From Chlorokybus atmophyticus (Eukaryota > Streptophyta > Chlorokybophyceae > Chlorokybales > Chlorokybaceae): DNA of 64,000 nt. The notes under the pieces are model-generated. The model saw nothing but the letters and a program-made list of their open reading frames with translations. It did no database searches and was not told the DNA's origin. This document shows, one piece after another, positions 42,096-55,500 of the stretch. How positions within the stretch are numbered: the stretch's first letter is position 1; every line of letters begins with the position of its first letter. The position numbers and the translations under genes were made by a program. The stretch spans positions 1,658,726 through 1,722,725 of the forward strand of contig RHPI01001037.1 in NCBI GenBank assembly GCA_009103225.1, in the 5' to 3' direction.

Positions 42096-42714
42096 TGGGG
42101 TAGAGGTGGGCTTGCTTGACTGACAGCCAGAAGCGGATGCTGCTATTGGACCTGTTGTGTATGTACCTTTATGTAGTTGTTGTCCAAGCGTTGGTGCTGT
42201 ATGTGGTATGGTGGCAGCTGGTGTTGGCTTGCGTGTATGCTTGTCTCCCTTCATACACACGACAAACATGTGTCCTTGCCTCTGTTGGTTTTACTGTCCA
42301 TTGCAGACTCCTGCTTGCATTGTGACAACATTCAGAGTGACACTATGCTGCATGCCATGGACATGTCGCCTTGTGTTACTGGTGTTGCTTTCATGCAATC
42401 AACATTGCCTTCGTTAATGAGGCTATGGCGAGCAACCAGCGCATGCAGTGCATAACTGCATGCGCTCGTTGCTCGCTACAGCGACAGGCGCATGCGCATG
42501 AACACTTCAGCAAACAGGCAGAATGCGTAGCACAGGCAACCAGTAGAAAGACTCGACGCAGACAGAGGCCTTTTATGTACAATCATGTGGTAAGCTAAAT
42601 TTAGATTAAAAGTTATTATCAATAATTTTATTATGGATGCAGCATGTCAGCATTGAAGCACACTTCAATCAAGTGCCGACTGCAAGCCCCAATTTGTTCA
42701 AGAGCTGTGCTTTG
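42096..42714. promoter_or_regulatory. Tandem intergenic region upstream of guanine deaminase
   Basis: About 620 bases between two plus-strand genes. They hold the 3' UTR of the coiled-coil gene, a long inverted repeat at 42428-42476, and an AT-rich patch (42590-42640) just before the deaminase leader. No further gene is seen. Confidence 0.5.
42428..42476. repeat. 22-bp inverted repeat with one mismatch and 5-base loop
   Basis: Arms 42428-42449 and 42455-42476 pair with one mismatch. It could also act as a transcript hairpin downstream of the coiled-coil gene or upstream of the deaminase gene. Confidence 0.88.
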
Positions 42715-44246
42715 ATGGCCTGTGTGAGTACCACTTACATTAGGTCAAGCGTGTGGCGCGTGCCTTCACTCAGTATGCACCTCCCTGGCCTTGGCGACGT
42801 TCCTGCCTCACTGCGCACTGAACGGGCGGCAGCCATGGCGGCGGGAGGGGTGGCGATGCACAAGCGCGTGTTCAGGGCCGGCTGCGTCCTGCAGTCCCTG
42901 GACGCCACCACGCTGGAGATGCTGGTGCCTGGGGAAGTCGGACTGGACCAACACGGCAAGGTCAGGCGCCGGGGGGGAGCAACATTGCGTATGTGCGTGC
43001 GTGCGTGCTTGTGTGTCAGCATACGTGTTTGCATGAGTGTGAATAATAACTATACAATGCTCTGGCTGCTTTCTTTGTTTGTACCAGAGCTGTGAGTTGA
43101 CAAAGGACTGGTGGTGATAGATACGGTGGTAGCAATGCATGCATGTCTATGTCTCTGGTTGCTGCTAAAGCAGTGTATGTGCACGCATTGTGCATGAAAA
43201 ACTTCTGCTGTCAGCTGATAGCTAGCACGGTGGTTACAACTACGTCAAGGTGTCGTCCAGTTCTTACGGCGATGACTGCAATCAGCGCTACTTTATTGCA
43301 TTTGCACACCTTTCAAGGAAAATCTACAAGGCAAATGCATGGCGACCAGTGCTGCCAACACCCACCTTCATATATGTTATTACACCAGCCAAGCAGCCAT
43401 GTCCAGCATGGTCAGAGCATGCATTCTATTCTGCCATATAATGTAATACAATACCCACTCATCTCACTCTGTAAGCACCCGTGTCCGTCATAGTAGCACA
43501 CAGCTTCATATCTTCTTGTCCCAAAGGTGGAGTATTGCAGACTGGCATCGGGTGGAAAGAGACTCATTGCCACGCCGGACGGCGTGCGTGAGAGTGCGAG
43601 TGATGAAGCTGATGAAATGCATGTTGGCCTGCCGAAAGACGGGGATGTCGATGTCGATGTCGAGGAGCTTGGGGAGGGGACGATGCTGATGCCGGGGTTT
43701 GTGGACTTGCATGCGCACGCACCGCAATACAAGGTGAGGGTGGATGTTTGGCCTCGATGAGAGACATATGCAGACACGCACGCATGCACCCGCACACGCA
43801 TGCGCGTACACACACACAGGCACGCACACATGCATGCACGCATGAACCTGTGCGGAAACAAAACCACATTCGCGAGCACGCGTAGGCGCCTGCCTGGACA
43901 CACACAATCATGTGTGCTCTTTCTGCACGCATGTCCGTGACACACACACGCACGCACACGCACACGCACACGCACACACACACGCACACGCACACGCACC
44001 TCTCCCTAGTTTGCAGGCAGCGGCAACGACTTGCCTCTCCTGGACTGGCTCAAGACCTACACTTTCCCGACCGAGGCCAAGTTCAGTAACTCAGATTACG
44101 CCCGTACCGTCTACGACAAGGCCGTGCGACGCCACCTGTCGTTCGGGTCGACGACGGTTGTGTATTTTGCGTCGCTGCATGTGGAGGCGACGATCGTGCT
44201 GGCGGATGTGGTGGAGAAGTATGGACAGAGGGGGTTTGTGGGAAAG

Positions 44247-44277
<31 letters not shown>

Positions 44278-46123
44278 TGCGCACGTGCTCGTGTCTGGGT
44301 GTGGGTGTGGGTGTGGGTGTGGGTGTGGGTGTGGGTGCGCGCGTGACTGTGCTGGCGTGCGTGCGTGTGTGCGTGTGCTTGTGCACGCACACCCACCCAC
44401 ACACCACACAATCCTTGTATCAGGTCTGCATGGATCGCAACAGCGAGCCTTACTACGTCGAGTCCGAGGAGGAGTCCGTGCGCGGGACGCTGGAAGTGGC
44501 TGAGAACATTCTGGCGAGGAACAACCCTCTGGTCACACCCATCATAACACCAAGGCAAGTGGACAAGTTAGTCGTGTGGTAGTACAACATGTTGATGTGT
44601 GTGTGTATGTGTGTGTGGTGCAGGTTTGTGCCGAGCTGTTCGGCCGGACTCATGCAGAAGCTGGCGGACATCGCGGCTAAGCTGGATATCCCCGTGCAGA
44701 GCCACCTGTGCGAGAACAAGAGCGAGATAGCGTGGGTTCGGGACCTGCACCCCGAAGAGGTGTGAGTGCATTTGCGTGAGCTCGTGTGCTTTTGTGCATA
44801 CCTGTGCGTGTGTGCAAACATGTGTGTATGTTTGAGCCTGTGTTAATGTGTACACAAGTGCATGTACGTGCAAACCTGTGCGTGCGTGTATGCGTGCGTG
44901 GGTACGTGCGAATGCGCTCATGTGCATCCGTGCGTGTGTAGCTGCATTTCCCAATCTAGCGAGGGATCTCTCATGCAATATCTCAGGACACGTACACGGG
45001 AGTGTACGACCGTTACGGTCTGCTGAGCGCGCGCGCGTGCGTGATGGCGCACGGCGTGCACCTCACTCCCGGCGAGCGGCGCGTGCTGGCCGAGCGCGGG
45101 ACGGGCATCGCGCACTGCCCCATATCGAATTTCAACCTGCGAAGCGGAGTGTGCGACGTGAAGCAGCTCATGCGTGATGGCGTCAAGGTGTGTGCGGTTG
45201 TGTATGTGTGTGTGTGTGCGTGTTTGCAAGTTTTGTATACACACATGCTCGTATGTACCGTGGCAGTACCACAAGCGCACGCCCACGTGCACACGAGTTG
45301 GCACACGCACGCACGTACGACCGGTGTGTGTGTGTTGATTGCTGATGTGGTATTATTGGTTGTGTAGGTGGGTTTGGGGTCTGATGTGGCCGGCGGGCAC
45401 CACCCTTCCATGCTGGAAGTCATGCGCGCGGCCATTGCCGCCGCGAATGTCCTCACCTTTGATCAACCACAAGTGGTGAAGCCTGTAAGTGCTGTTGCAT
45501 AACTGCTTTCAACAACACCATCAGCACACTGCCACTTGCATGGAAACCCAACATCGCCATGTGCAAGTTACATATGTATTGTTCTATACAAACACTGTCA
45601 CCACGACATCTCTGTTAGATGTAGAACATTACAGAGCCATAAAATACGCCCCGCACACGACATTGACAGGATAGAACTTTGTGTTTTCTGCTGTCATGCT
45701 GCATATGGCAGAGCTGGCAGCGTAACACGAGATCGAACACTTAGGTCAAGCAAGCTTTTTGTCAGTAATGTCACTGCAACGTCGCATGTATGAATCCACT
45801 AAACGGCTGATACAATGTGTGCGTATCAACAAACTTGTCCCCCGTCGCAGCCTATGTCAATTCCGGAAGTGTTCTATTTGGCTACTTTGGGCGGGGCGCG
45901 CGTGATGGATATCGACGGCACAGTCGGCAACTTCGCCGTCGGGAAGCAGTTTGACGCGCTGGTTGTTGATATCGGCTCCGACAACGGCCCCTTTGACGTG
46001 TTCGACGACGACAGCCACTTTGATATCCTGTCCAAGTTCATCCATCTGGGAGATGACAGAAATATTAAGCGGGCGTACGTTGCTGGCAAACAGATTGTGC
46101 CGATGCAACAACATTCATTGTGA
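42715..46123 (+). CDS. Guanine deaminase (amidohydrolase family)
   Basis: Eight exons give exactly 515 codons plus stop: 42715-42960, 43527-43733, 44010-44246, 44424-44554, 44624-44759, 44987-45187, 45368-45484 and 45851-46123. The enzyme converts guanine to xanthine and ammonia in purine salvage/catabolism. Zinc and active-site motifs are all visible: PGFVDLHAHAPQY (HxH), FAGSGNDLPLLDWLKTYTFP, VQSHLCENKSE, MAHGVHLTP, IAHCPISNFNLRSG and VGLGSDVAGGHHPSML (catalytic Asp). The C-terminus has EVFYLATLGGARVMDIDGTV and KFIHLGDDRNIKRAYVAGKQ, as in animal GDA. It is longer than the human enzyme (about 454 residues), mainly at the N-terminus and in an Asp/Glu/Val-rich insert (DVDVDVEELGEG). The ATG at 42773 or 42836 could be the true start. 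Intron 4 begins GC (44555). Introns are rich in GT/GC repeats. Confidence 0.95.
43232..43441 (+). other. Coding-like 69-codon stretch inside intron 1 of guanine deaminase
   Basis: The frame from 43232 to the stop at 43441 reads like real protein: GYNYVKVSSSSYGDDCNQRY, then FIAFAHLSRKIYKANAWRPV and ITPAKQPCPAWSEHAFYSAI. It has no ATG at its start and does not belong to guanine deaminase. It could be a fragment of an inserted gene or element, an alternative exon, or chance. Confidence 0.3.
44297..44336. repeat. (GTGTGG)n minisatellite in a guanine deaminase intron
   Basis: About six tandem GTGTGG hexamers following GCGT repeats, in the intron after exon 3. The tract is G-rich on the sense strand. 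Confidence 0.93.
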
Positions 46124-46542
46124 TGGAGAGAGTGTTCATTGGGATGAAGATAGTGAGTGCTGATTGTTTGTTATTGCAGTTATATGTGCACTGTGTATAT
46201 GTACTAGCATGATTGCTATCTTTATAAGGATGTATAAGAATACGCTTTCAGCTCGCTCAGCTTAATGTATATACGTGACCATGCTGAGTGTGCACATGCA
46301 CACAAGCACGCGTGCACATGTGGCTGCACAAGCACACGGACGCACTACAAGCACTGACAAGAGAATGAATGTTATTAGAGACAAATGGTTGAATCTGCTG
46401 CTGCGTGTCGCCTGAATTCTACATGTACACACGAACGGTGGTGGGGGGTTGGAAATACAATAAGAGAGGAGTCTACTCTCATAGACATTGGCGGCTATCT
46501 ACTCGCTCTGTTCTGCGCCATTTGCAATGTGTTGTTGTTGTG
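46124..46542. other. Convergent spacer between guanine deaminase and the giant gene
   Basis: About 420 bases with no gene. Both 3' ends must fall here. A CA/TG-rich patch lies at 46280-46350. Confidence 0.5.
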
Positions 46543-49500
46543 TCACTTCTTTCTATTGTCAGGAGTAGGCGGCGAAGAGTACGGGAACGGGTTGCTGAAC
46601 GGTACGGGATAGCAGAGTGTCTCTGCGTGATACTCGCCTTGCCCGTGTCCACCCTGAATGCATAGTTTGTCCTCCTCGCCCTCCACGCCCGACACAACAA
46701 CTGCGGCATGTTCGAACCGGAAAGGTGACGTGTCCGACGAGGGCGCCTGAGTCCACGTGTTGGTGTTGGTGTCGTATTGCCACATGTCGTTGTACTCCTG
46801 CTTGAGACTGGACCCGCCGTGAATGTAGATGTATGAGCCGTACGCGACGGAGGCGTGGCTGTAGCGGCCAACATAGTTGTTGTTGTTGTTGTTGTTGTTG
46901 TTGTCGTCGGAGGAGAGTTGGAAGGTGTTGAGTTGCGTGAGCACGTTGTCGGCGGGGTTGTACGAGAAGAACTCGTTGGAGAAGCCGCGATCGGTGTACC
47001 CGCCGTAGATGTACACAACATCATTGGCCGACACAGCAATGCTGTGGCCAAAGCGCTTGCCCGCAACAGTGCCATCGACAGACGTGGGTGTAACAGACCG
47101 CCACTTGCGTGTGTCGATACTATAAACCCACATGTCGTCGTAGAGAGCGTGTCCCGAGCGCCCACCGTACACTATCATCGTCCCATCCGACAACACACCC
47201 GCAGCGTGGTCGAAGCGTGCGGGTGGTACGCCTCCATCACCCTGCGGGCTGATGAATCGCCACGAAGAGGACGTGAAGGAGAACTCCCACACGTCGCTGA
47301 AGGCGTACGCGCTACGCTCACCGCCATACACGTACATGGCGTCGTTGTACACGACAGCGGAGTGAGAGTAGCGAGGAGGGGGAGACACGCCGTCCTGAGG
47401 GGACACTTGCGACCACATGCGTTCAGGAACCCAATTCACTTGCGTGTCCTCGCCGTCGGCAGCGGGCTCAATCACAGCTCCCACTGTCGCGGGATGAACC
47501 TATACATCAAGGTAGAGGTTTCAGCACGAGAGTTGTGTTGGGTGCACACGTGTAATGAACTCACTCACAAGGAGCATGCAAAGGTGCACATGAGCCCGCG
47601 CACGCAAGCTCGCACGCTCGCACGCGTACGATTGTGCACGCACATATGTCCACACGTACACATACCACTCTGGGTGTGCAATGTGTTTACCTTGATGACG
47701 GTGATGTCATCCCAGAATGCGTGTGCTGGGAGTACGTTGGGTACGCCCGTGAGGTCATCCAGTCCCGCTATGCCAGCAGAGATGAAGATCTTGTTGATGA
47801 CAATAGGGTTGGGATCGCTATACACGGGTACCCCATCAATTGACACAGTCGTGCCGGTTGAGTCACTGCGGACCTCAAACAGATGCCAGCCAGCGTTACG
47901 CGTCGCATTGTAAGCCGACTCCCATGGCGACGCCGTGGCATATTTCCCAACAGTAGACAGCGTGTACACGCCGACAGCCGTGCTCTGCGTGTCGGGAAGG
48001 AGCCCAACATGCGTGTCGGGGAGAAGAAGTCTCTCCCCATCAGGTGTGCCTCCACACACATCCCAATCAGGACTGATGAAGTGGGCTGCTGTCTCAGAGT
48101 CAGAATCATAGAACTGAGCCCGAAGGATGAAGCTATCCGTCGGGTCATCGATATCAGCCTGAAGAGCACCAGCGAAGCCATACTTGGCATGAAGACTGTA
48201 TCGGCCTGCATAAGGCAACTCCTCGCTGATATCAAACCCGTCAGCTGAGGGCGATATCACCCCGCAGGGAGCCGCGGGGACGAAAGGAGTCGAGGTGATA
48301 TCGCCCTCGCCCTCGAAATCTTCGTAGAAAGCGAAGACGGTCTCGGGCTTGGATTCGGATATCACTGCGGGGTTGCCATAGAACATCTCGAGTGAGAATG
48401 ACGTTGGGAGCACGTTGTCACCCGGGATGGAGACCCAGAATACGGTCTCGGGCTTGCCGCAGGTCCAGCTGTCGACAACGTGGTCGAGGATGGTTGATTG
48501 ACCAGTGACACGGAAGACGATATCCGTGCATGCGCCTGACATTGAACCGCTAGCGACAAGCGACTCGGTGTCGAGCACAACTTGCAGCGTGGCGTCACCA
48601 TCCAGTAGAGCATTGACTGTAGTAACAACAACAAGAACACATCAGGGGTGAAGAGCAGTGTCGGTAACGCGTGTGCGTGTGCATGTGTGTGTCTACATGT
48701 GTTTGCGCGTATGTGTGTACTTACGTGTCACGCTGATGAGCTTGCGGTACGATAGGCTGTCATCAGCACCGCCGGAAGCACCTTCCAGCATCCACATATC
48801 ATTGAGGTACGTCTTGTCATACAGGGCGCCGCCGAAGATGTAAATGCTGCCGTTGTATGCCGCAGCCGTGTGCTCGAAGCGCTTCGCTTGCAGCGGGAGC
48901 GTCTCATCATCTGTGAGAAGCTCAGCCCAACGTGCGGGAAGCACCTGTAGTGTGCTTTGAGGCGTGCTCAATAGTGAGATAAATAGGTTGTAAGGTCCTG
49001 GTGTCGGGGCCGTGTACACCACTTGGTACGCGCCCTGGCCGATAGACACCACCTCGGGGACCACCACGACGTTGTCCACGAGCATGTGGTTGATTGTGAT
49101 CGCGCGGGTCACGTCATAGCTCGCATCGCGGTCGACAATCACGTTGGCGTGCGGATCCATGGAGTCCTTTGCTACAACGATGAAAGAGGAGGGGACCCCG
49201 GCCACGGCCGTCGGGACCTGCCCACCAACAAGGTCCAGACTAGCAAGGTCCCCGGCAGTAACCTCCAACGTAAAAGGTGCGGGGACAAGAGGCTCGTCGG
49301 GACGCGTGCCATCACCCAACAGAAGGACATTGAGAAGGTAGCTCCCGGCTTCATCCAGGTGGTATGTTGCCAACCAGAGGTCACCTAAGCAAGATGTGTC
49401 GCCCGGACCAAAGCGATGGTCACTAACAAAGAGCCCATTGGGGAGCTCGAGGCTCAGAAGCTTGCGGAAGGGACCCTCTGGATCGGTGATGTTGGGTGTG

Positions 49501-52500
49501 TCGGACGGTGCGCCATCTATGTTGGGCACGCTCCCATAGCATTGGTCCTGTTCTGGGCAGTTGATGGCGGGCTCGTGTTGGACAGTGTCCTGCTTGTGGA
49601 GGATGGGGTACTCCACGGCGTCATGTGTGTCCTGGAAGTACTGCAAATCAAAGCGCGTGGTCTCGACGGCAAAGCGAGCCTCGCGACCAAGGTAGCAGTA
49701 CTTGCACTCGTCCTTGGCCTGGATGAGAACATACTGGCCGAGGGACCCGGAGTACGCCCTCGAGTTGGTCAAACCACGGCCCGATGCCACGCTGAAGCGT
49801 GCACTCGGGGCTCCAACACCTTGGTTACGGAAGTCACCCTCCACGGGTGCAAAGGACCCGAGACCTCCCAACCATGAAGGTGGCCCGAGCGGTGCATTGA
49901 ATGGGTCCAAGTCACCTTGGAGACAATTGTTGTTGGAGTTGTCACCGACCCAACAATCGGCAGAGTAGCCCTTGGCGATGTCGCCCTGTCCTTCATTGAA
50001 AGGCCAGTAGCCGGCAATCTTGTCGAGCTCCATGTAAGGTGGGCAGTGCATCGTGTCGATGATCTCCTGTTGGGTGCGAGCCACCTTCCAGAGCTTGGCC
50101 TCGTCGATCATGCCCGTGAAGGCGTAGCCGATGTCAAGCGGGGCTTGCAGGTTGTTGGGTGGGATGCGCTTGGCGACATCATAGGACTTGGATGTAATCT
50201 CAACACCATCTTGATAGAGTGTGAAGCTGGTCTGGTTGTAGACCGCTGCAATGTGTGTCCATCCACCCGTGAGTTGGAATGGTGCACTCACTCTTCGCCA
50301 CTCGCCATTGCCGGCGTACACGGTGGCCATCAGCGTGTCATAAGTCGGGGAGAACTTGAGGTCGTAGCTACGCGTGTCCACGCCAGCCTTATCCTGATCG
50401 TTCTTGTTGAACACGTAACGGAAGGTCGGGTTGATGTAATACGGCGTGCCCACATTGGCCAACAACCGCCTCCTTCCTGACTGCTCAGGTGGGGGCGGGG
50501 AGGGTGGAGGTGGCACGGGAGGGGGAGGTGAGGGTGGAGGTGGGCGTGGGGGCGGGGGGGGGGGGGGTGAGGGAGGAGGAGGAGAGGGTGTTACGCCACG
50601 CGGGCTCACCCAAGCCTCCATTGTGAAACCTGATGTGGTCAGACCCAACAGGCGCGTGTCCTCAACCTCCACGCTGGTCTGCCCGTTGAAGAAGAGGGAC
50701 GTGCCAGCTGCCAAACACAATCAACACACATGAGACAACATATACACACCCGGTAAGTGATGACACTTTATCATTGGGCACATACCTGAAACTTCGACGC
50801 AGACGCCGTCAAGGAATGCTGCGGGGCCCTCAGTGGTGTTGATGGTGGCTGTGAGGACATAAGTGCCCATGACCTGTGGCGTGTAGGTGACAGTGTACGT
50901 GCCGTCTTCGTTGTCAACAACGTCGGCGACAATGTCGTGAGGACCCGTCAACGTGACCGTCACATTGTCGCCACCAGTAAACCTTAGACAACCGCTGTCA
51001 TCCTTGGCTTGCACCTGTGAGGTTACAACAAGCGCGTCAAAGGTAGGTACAACTACTTACAGTATGACTGTTGCCAGAGGCAATGATGCACTTACAGTGA
51101 ATGAGCTCATGACACCGGCAGGGTTTGCATCTGAGACATTGGTCAGCGGGACGGTAGTGTTGGCAGAGGAAGGTCCGGCCATCACAAGTGTGACAAAGGA
51201 TGCAGCGAGTTCATCATCCATGGTGACGTTGACATTGTAGGGTCCGCATTGGCCGGGGACAGGCTGCACGGCGACGAGGTATGTGCCATCGTCCATGTCC
51301 ACAACTTCAGCATCCACGGTGATGGAGTCATTGGCAGCAACCAAGACTTGGACTTGAAAGTTGTCGCCACCAGTGAGACGGCGAGCAAAACACTTGGTGC
51401 GTGCGGTGATTGAGAACACGCCAACCCCATCAATGTCAATAGACTCCACGCCGGGTCCCACGAGCTCGGTTGCGTGAGGATCAGTTGAGTCATCATAAGA
51501 GATGTTGGCCCACAACTTATCTGCACCCATGAGTGGCATAGCATCGCTCGTGTGGAAGTCCGCATAATCTGATGCAGCCGGACCCGTGCCTTCGCTCATG
51601 CTCCAAGCATGTGTGACATAATCAGATCTAATAGGTGCGACTGCGCTGCTCTTAGGGCGAACCCACCCGAACCGGCTGAGTCTGTTGGGACACCTCACGC
51701 GATCCTTCATCACATATGGTGGCGTGAAGCCCGCTGTGGCAAACTCAACAGCAAAGTCCTCTGGCAGAGCCGACAGGTCCACGTCGTTGATGTTTCTACG
51801 CATGCCTTCATCCGTAATGGCCACGCCGGTGATGAGACCGTTGAAGCGGTTGGTCTCGCCCTCGGTGGAGTCTTGACCGATAAGAATTGGGACATCGGCT
51901 GCGAGGATGATGTCACGGGGGATGTCAACAAACACTTGCTTGTCCTTGAGGATGCCATCGATGTAGAAGAACATTGATACGCCGGTGGGACTGGGAACAT
52001 ACGTGGCCGCCACGTGCTGCCACCTGCCCTCGAGAACAGTTGCACGCCATGAGACCACCTCGCGGTACACCTCACAGGGCTCGCAGTCGCAACCAACCAA
52101 CACCGCCAAATAAAGGCGGTCGTCCTTGATGCCAAAGGAAACAGAGACCAATCCATCTGAACAGAAGGTCATTCACAGAGTCAGTCATTACATGCTGTGA
52201 TCAAACACATGTACCATTCACACAACATGCACTAGGACCCATTAGTACCTGCATATGGTCTGGAGAGAATGGCCTGAGGTCCTTCCGTGCTGTAAGCGTA
52301 GATCCAGGCTTCGAGTGTAAAGCTGTCGGCCGCAAATGAGGCTGGACTGAAAACTGTGGCATTGGCGTCACGTGTGAAGTCGAGAGCGTACTCGCTAGTG
52401 AAGTACTGCGCCGTGAGCTCGCCCTCGGACAGAGCACGCGAGTAAACCCAAACCTCATCAACACGCCCATTCACCTGTCAATGGCGAGTAGCGACTTAGA

Positions 52501-55500
52501 TCTGATTCAGAATGTGTGGGCAAGTCATGCATGACGGTTTTGCCAACATACCGCAGAGAGTATGGTTCCCTGCAGCAGGAACTCAGTGAATCCGGCGCCG
52601 ATGAACTCCAGGATCGAGGCATCTGTGGAGTTCATAGCATTCTTTCCGTTGATGTAGACAGCGCCAGAGCCATCAGAGTACGTGCCCGCGATGTGCTTGT
52701 AGCAGCCAATGTGGGCACCCTGCAGCATCTGCAAAACATCCTCCTGCACAGATGAAAGATGTAAACAAGTATCTTACAATGAACTGGCCCAATGCATCCG
52801 AGGGACTTACTGTTGAGGCACTTACCGACTGCTCATAGTCGACGCGGACCCACATGGAGATGGTGAAGTCCATGAAGGCCTCCGAGTCTTGAGACAGGTA
52901 TGAAGCCGGCACGGGGAGAGTCAAGTTGGCACCACCCGTAAATGGACCAACAAGGACAGCTCCATTGTCAATAGCATTGCGATCCTGGGTAGAACAACAA
53001 CCTCAATGTTAGGTGCCTGCTGCTTGGCAACATAATCTTAAGAGTGACAGTAAGCACTACTCTACCTCAACAAGTTGAGCAAGGCCATTGTCGCCGAGGA
53101 CGTATATGCCGTGGCGGTCATTGCCGGAGGAGTCCGTAATGGTCATGACGTTGTTGTCGGCAAAGTTGGAGTCGGGCACGAAGTTGAATGTGTAATGGGC
53201 TTCGAGTCCTCGGTTGAGGTCAGTCACGGAGGGCTGCACGAAGAACTGCGCTGGGAAGTCCTCCGGGATGTTGCTGACGTCCACATTGGGTGAGTTGGTG
53301 GCGAAGACTTGTCCCGGACCGAATGCGTCACCTTGAGGTGGCTGCGTGACGGTGAACACGTTGTTGCCGTGTGTCAACGGGCCCTCGGCGGGTGCTTGGA
53401 CCCCGTTAAACACCGCTCCGAGCCACTTTGTGGATGCAAGGTTGGTCGCTATTACGCTTACTTCCTGCCCGCCGGCAACATCGCCCACATCAGGGATGAC
53501 CGCAAGCGTGTTGGGTGGGAGCCAAGGCGCCGCAGATTGAACGAAGTCCACATTGACTGCTGTCAAGACAGCTGCTGGGTCCGAGGCCAACGAGGCCACC
53601 TTGTTGTCATCATCCAAGCTTGTGAACTTGTAATAAGCAGCAAGGCCTTCCTCATCACCCTGCAGGGACCCTCCCCAAGTATACTGAGCCACTTCATCTG
53701 AGGTGAGGGACTTGTTGAACACCATCACTTCGTCAACGAGACCCGCGAAGAACTCGGAGGGGGCAGCCAGGTCAGAATTGCGGTAGTCCTGGCAGATGCT
53801 GAAGATACCCGTGATGTTGGGCTTGCTCGTCGTCGTGAAGCGGCTGGCAAGCTCGCCATCAACGTAGAACTGGCCCTCGCCCTCGCTGTCGATGCTAACA
53901 AACACGTGGTGCCATTGGTTGGGTAGAGCTGGAGGTCCCGTCTGTTACACACAGCCATGTCAGTGTCTGCAACTTTGGACTGGAGGCCCATATCATGCAT
54001 ACAAGTACACAGCAAACATGTGTACCCGTGTGACATCAAGGATGGCATCGTCGTAGTAGAAGAAGCGGTGGCCGTCGTACATGACGAGGGCAGAGTTCTT
54101 GCCATTGTTGCTCTCAAATGACAAAACAGTCGACACGGGCTCAACATCGCCCGAGCGGACTGCCCGGATGAGACCGCGCTTGTCACCCTAAGGGCATACA
54201 AGGAATAAGAACATGCTCATAGCTTGAGCGTATGACAACAACAACATCAACAACATACCTTTGAAAGGAGTGACCTGCGACGAACTGGCATCTCTTCTGC
54301 GGGTGCAGGCATGTCATAAGGCATGACCCATGCACCAAAGGCATATCCATCTCCATTCAACAGGGCGTTGACCTCCGAGTCAACCGCAGTCATGTAGGAG
54401 TTGTCGCCACTGCACTCAAGCGCAGCCTGGAGCACAAACACATTCCGTGAGTCATGTGTGTGTCACAAAATGCTCTGTAACTGTGCATGCATGAGACATA
54501 CTCCTCATGCACCGTTATGCCACTCGCCTCAGTAATCTCATAGACCATTGGGTTGGCGGTCAGAGGCGTGGCGCCAAAGAACAGCACCATTGGTTGGGCA
54601 GATGTGGGTGTGTTGCAGGTGAGCTCGCGTCCGTCGGGGTTTGTTGCGTTTGCGTCTGTCCTGAAGACTGCGGTCATGTTGTATGTTGCCAGTGACAGTT
54701 TTGTGCCACACGTGGGGTCAGATATGCTCCCCGGCAACATATGCTGCATGGAGTCTCCCACAATCACGCCATCGGCACATTGCTCGGGATACCACCCTGG
54801 TTGGTTCTCCTGTTTCATGCAAAACTGAGTAAGATGGCAGAGCGTTGCAACACAACTCCTGCGTGTATGCATGTGCTGGTTTCTACCTCGCAGATGGTGA
54901 AGTCTTGAACCACTTCCTTTACGCCCCATGTGCATGAGAGCCAAGGCGAGGGCGCAAAGTTGAAGCCCGCAATGTCCAGAGTCTCTCCACCCGTCAGCTT
55001 GCTCTTTGGTATGCTTTGGATTTCCTGTTGACATATGCGACAACACGTTCAACACAACCATCACCTACTCCATCTCCACTTCCTCCGGCAGCATGTTACC
55101 TCATAGTTCACGCCGTTAATGGTGTAGATCCAGCTAGGGTGCCACGGGACGGGTGTGAACTTGTAGTTCAATGTGCCTGTGGATGAGGTGACTGCCTGGC
55201 CATCTGGTGTACTGTCATCAACGTTCTCGCTGAAGCGGAGGTAAGCCAACACTTGGAGTTCTTCCCACATGGGTGATAGAGGAGAGGTCCACGCAGTGGA
55301 AGCCAACACGTCATCGTCGACCAACACGTTGAACCAACGCAACTCGTCAACCAGACCGGTGAAGTTGCCGGTTTTGAGGGTGACAACACCTGCATTGAGT
55401 GGCGTATGAGTTGATGAAGTTTACTGATTGGTATACTACAGTAAAGTACAACCGTACTCACCTTTCAAGTTGGTTGTTGCGCTGCTCTGGTACATGACAA

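Noticed and set aside
43750-44000. CA-rich tract as a possible regulatory array in guanine deaminase
   Set aside because: It is an intron between two well-phased exons and has only dinucleotide-type redundancy.
44083-44409. His/Thr/Pro-rich frames opposite guanine deaminase
   Set aside because: They come from GTGTGG and GCGT repeats in the intron and the complement of a real exon.
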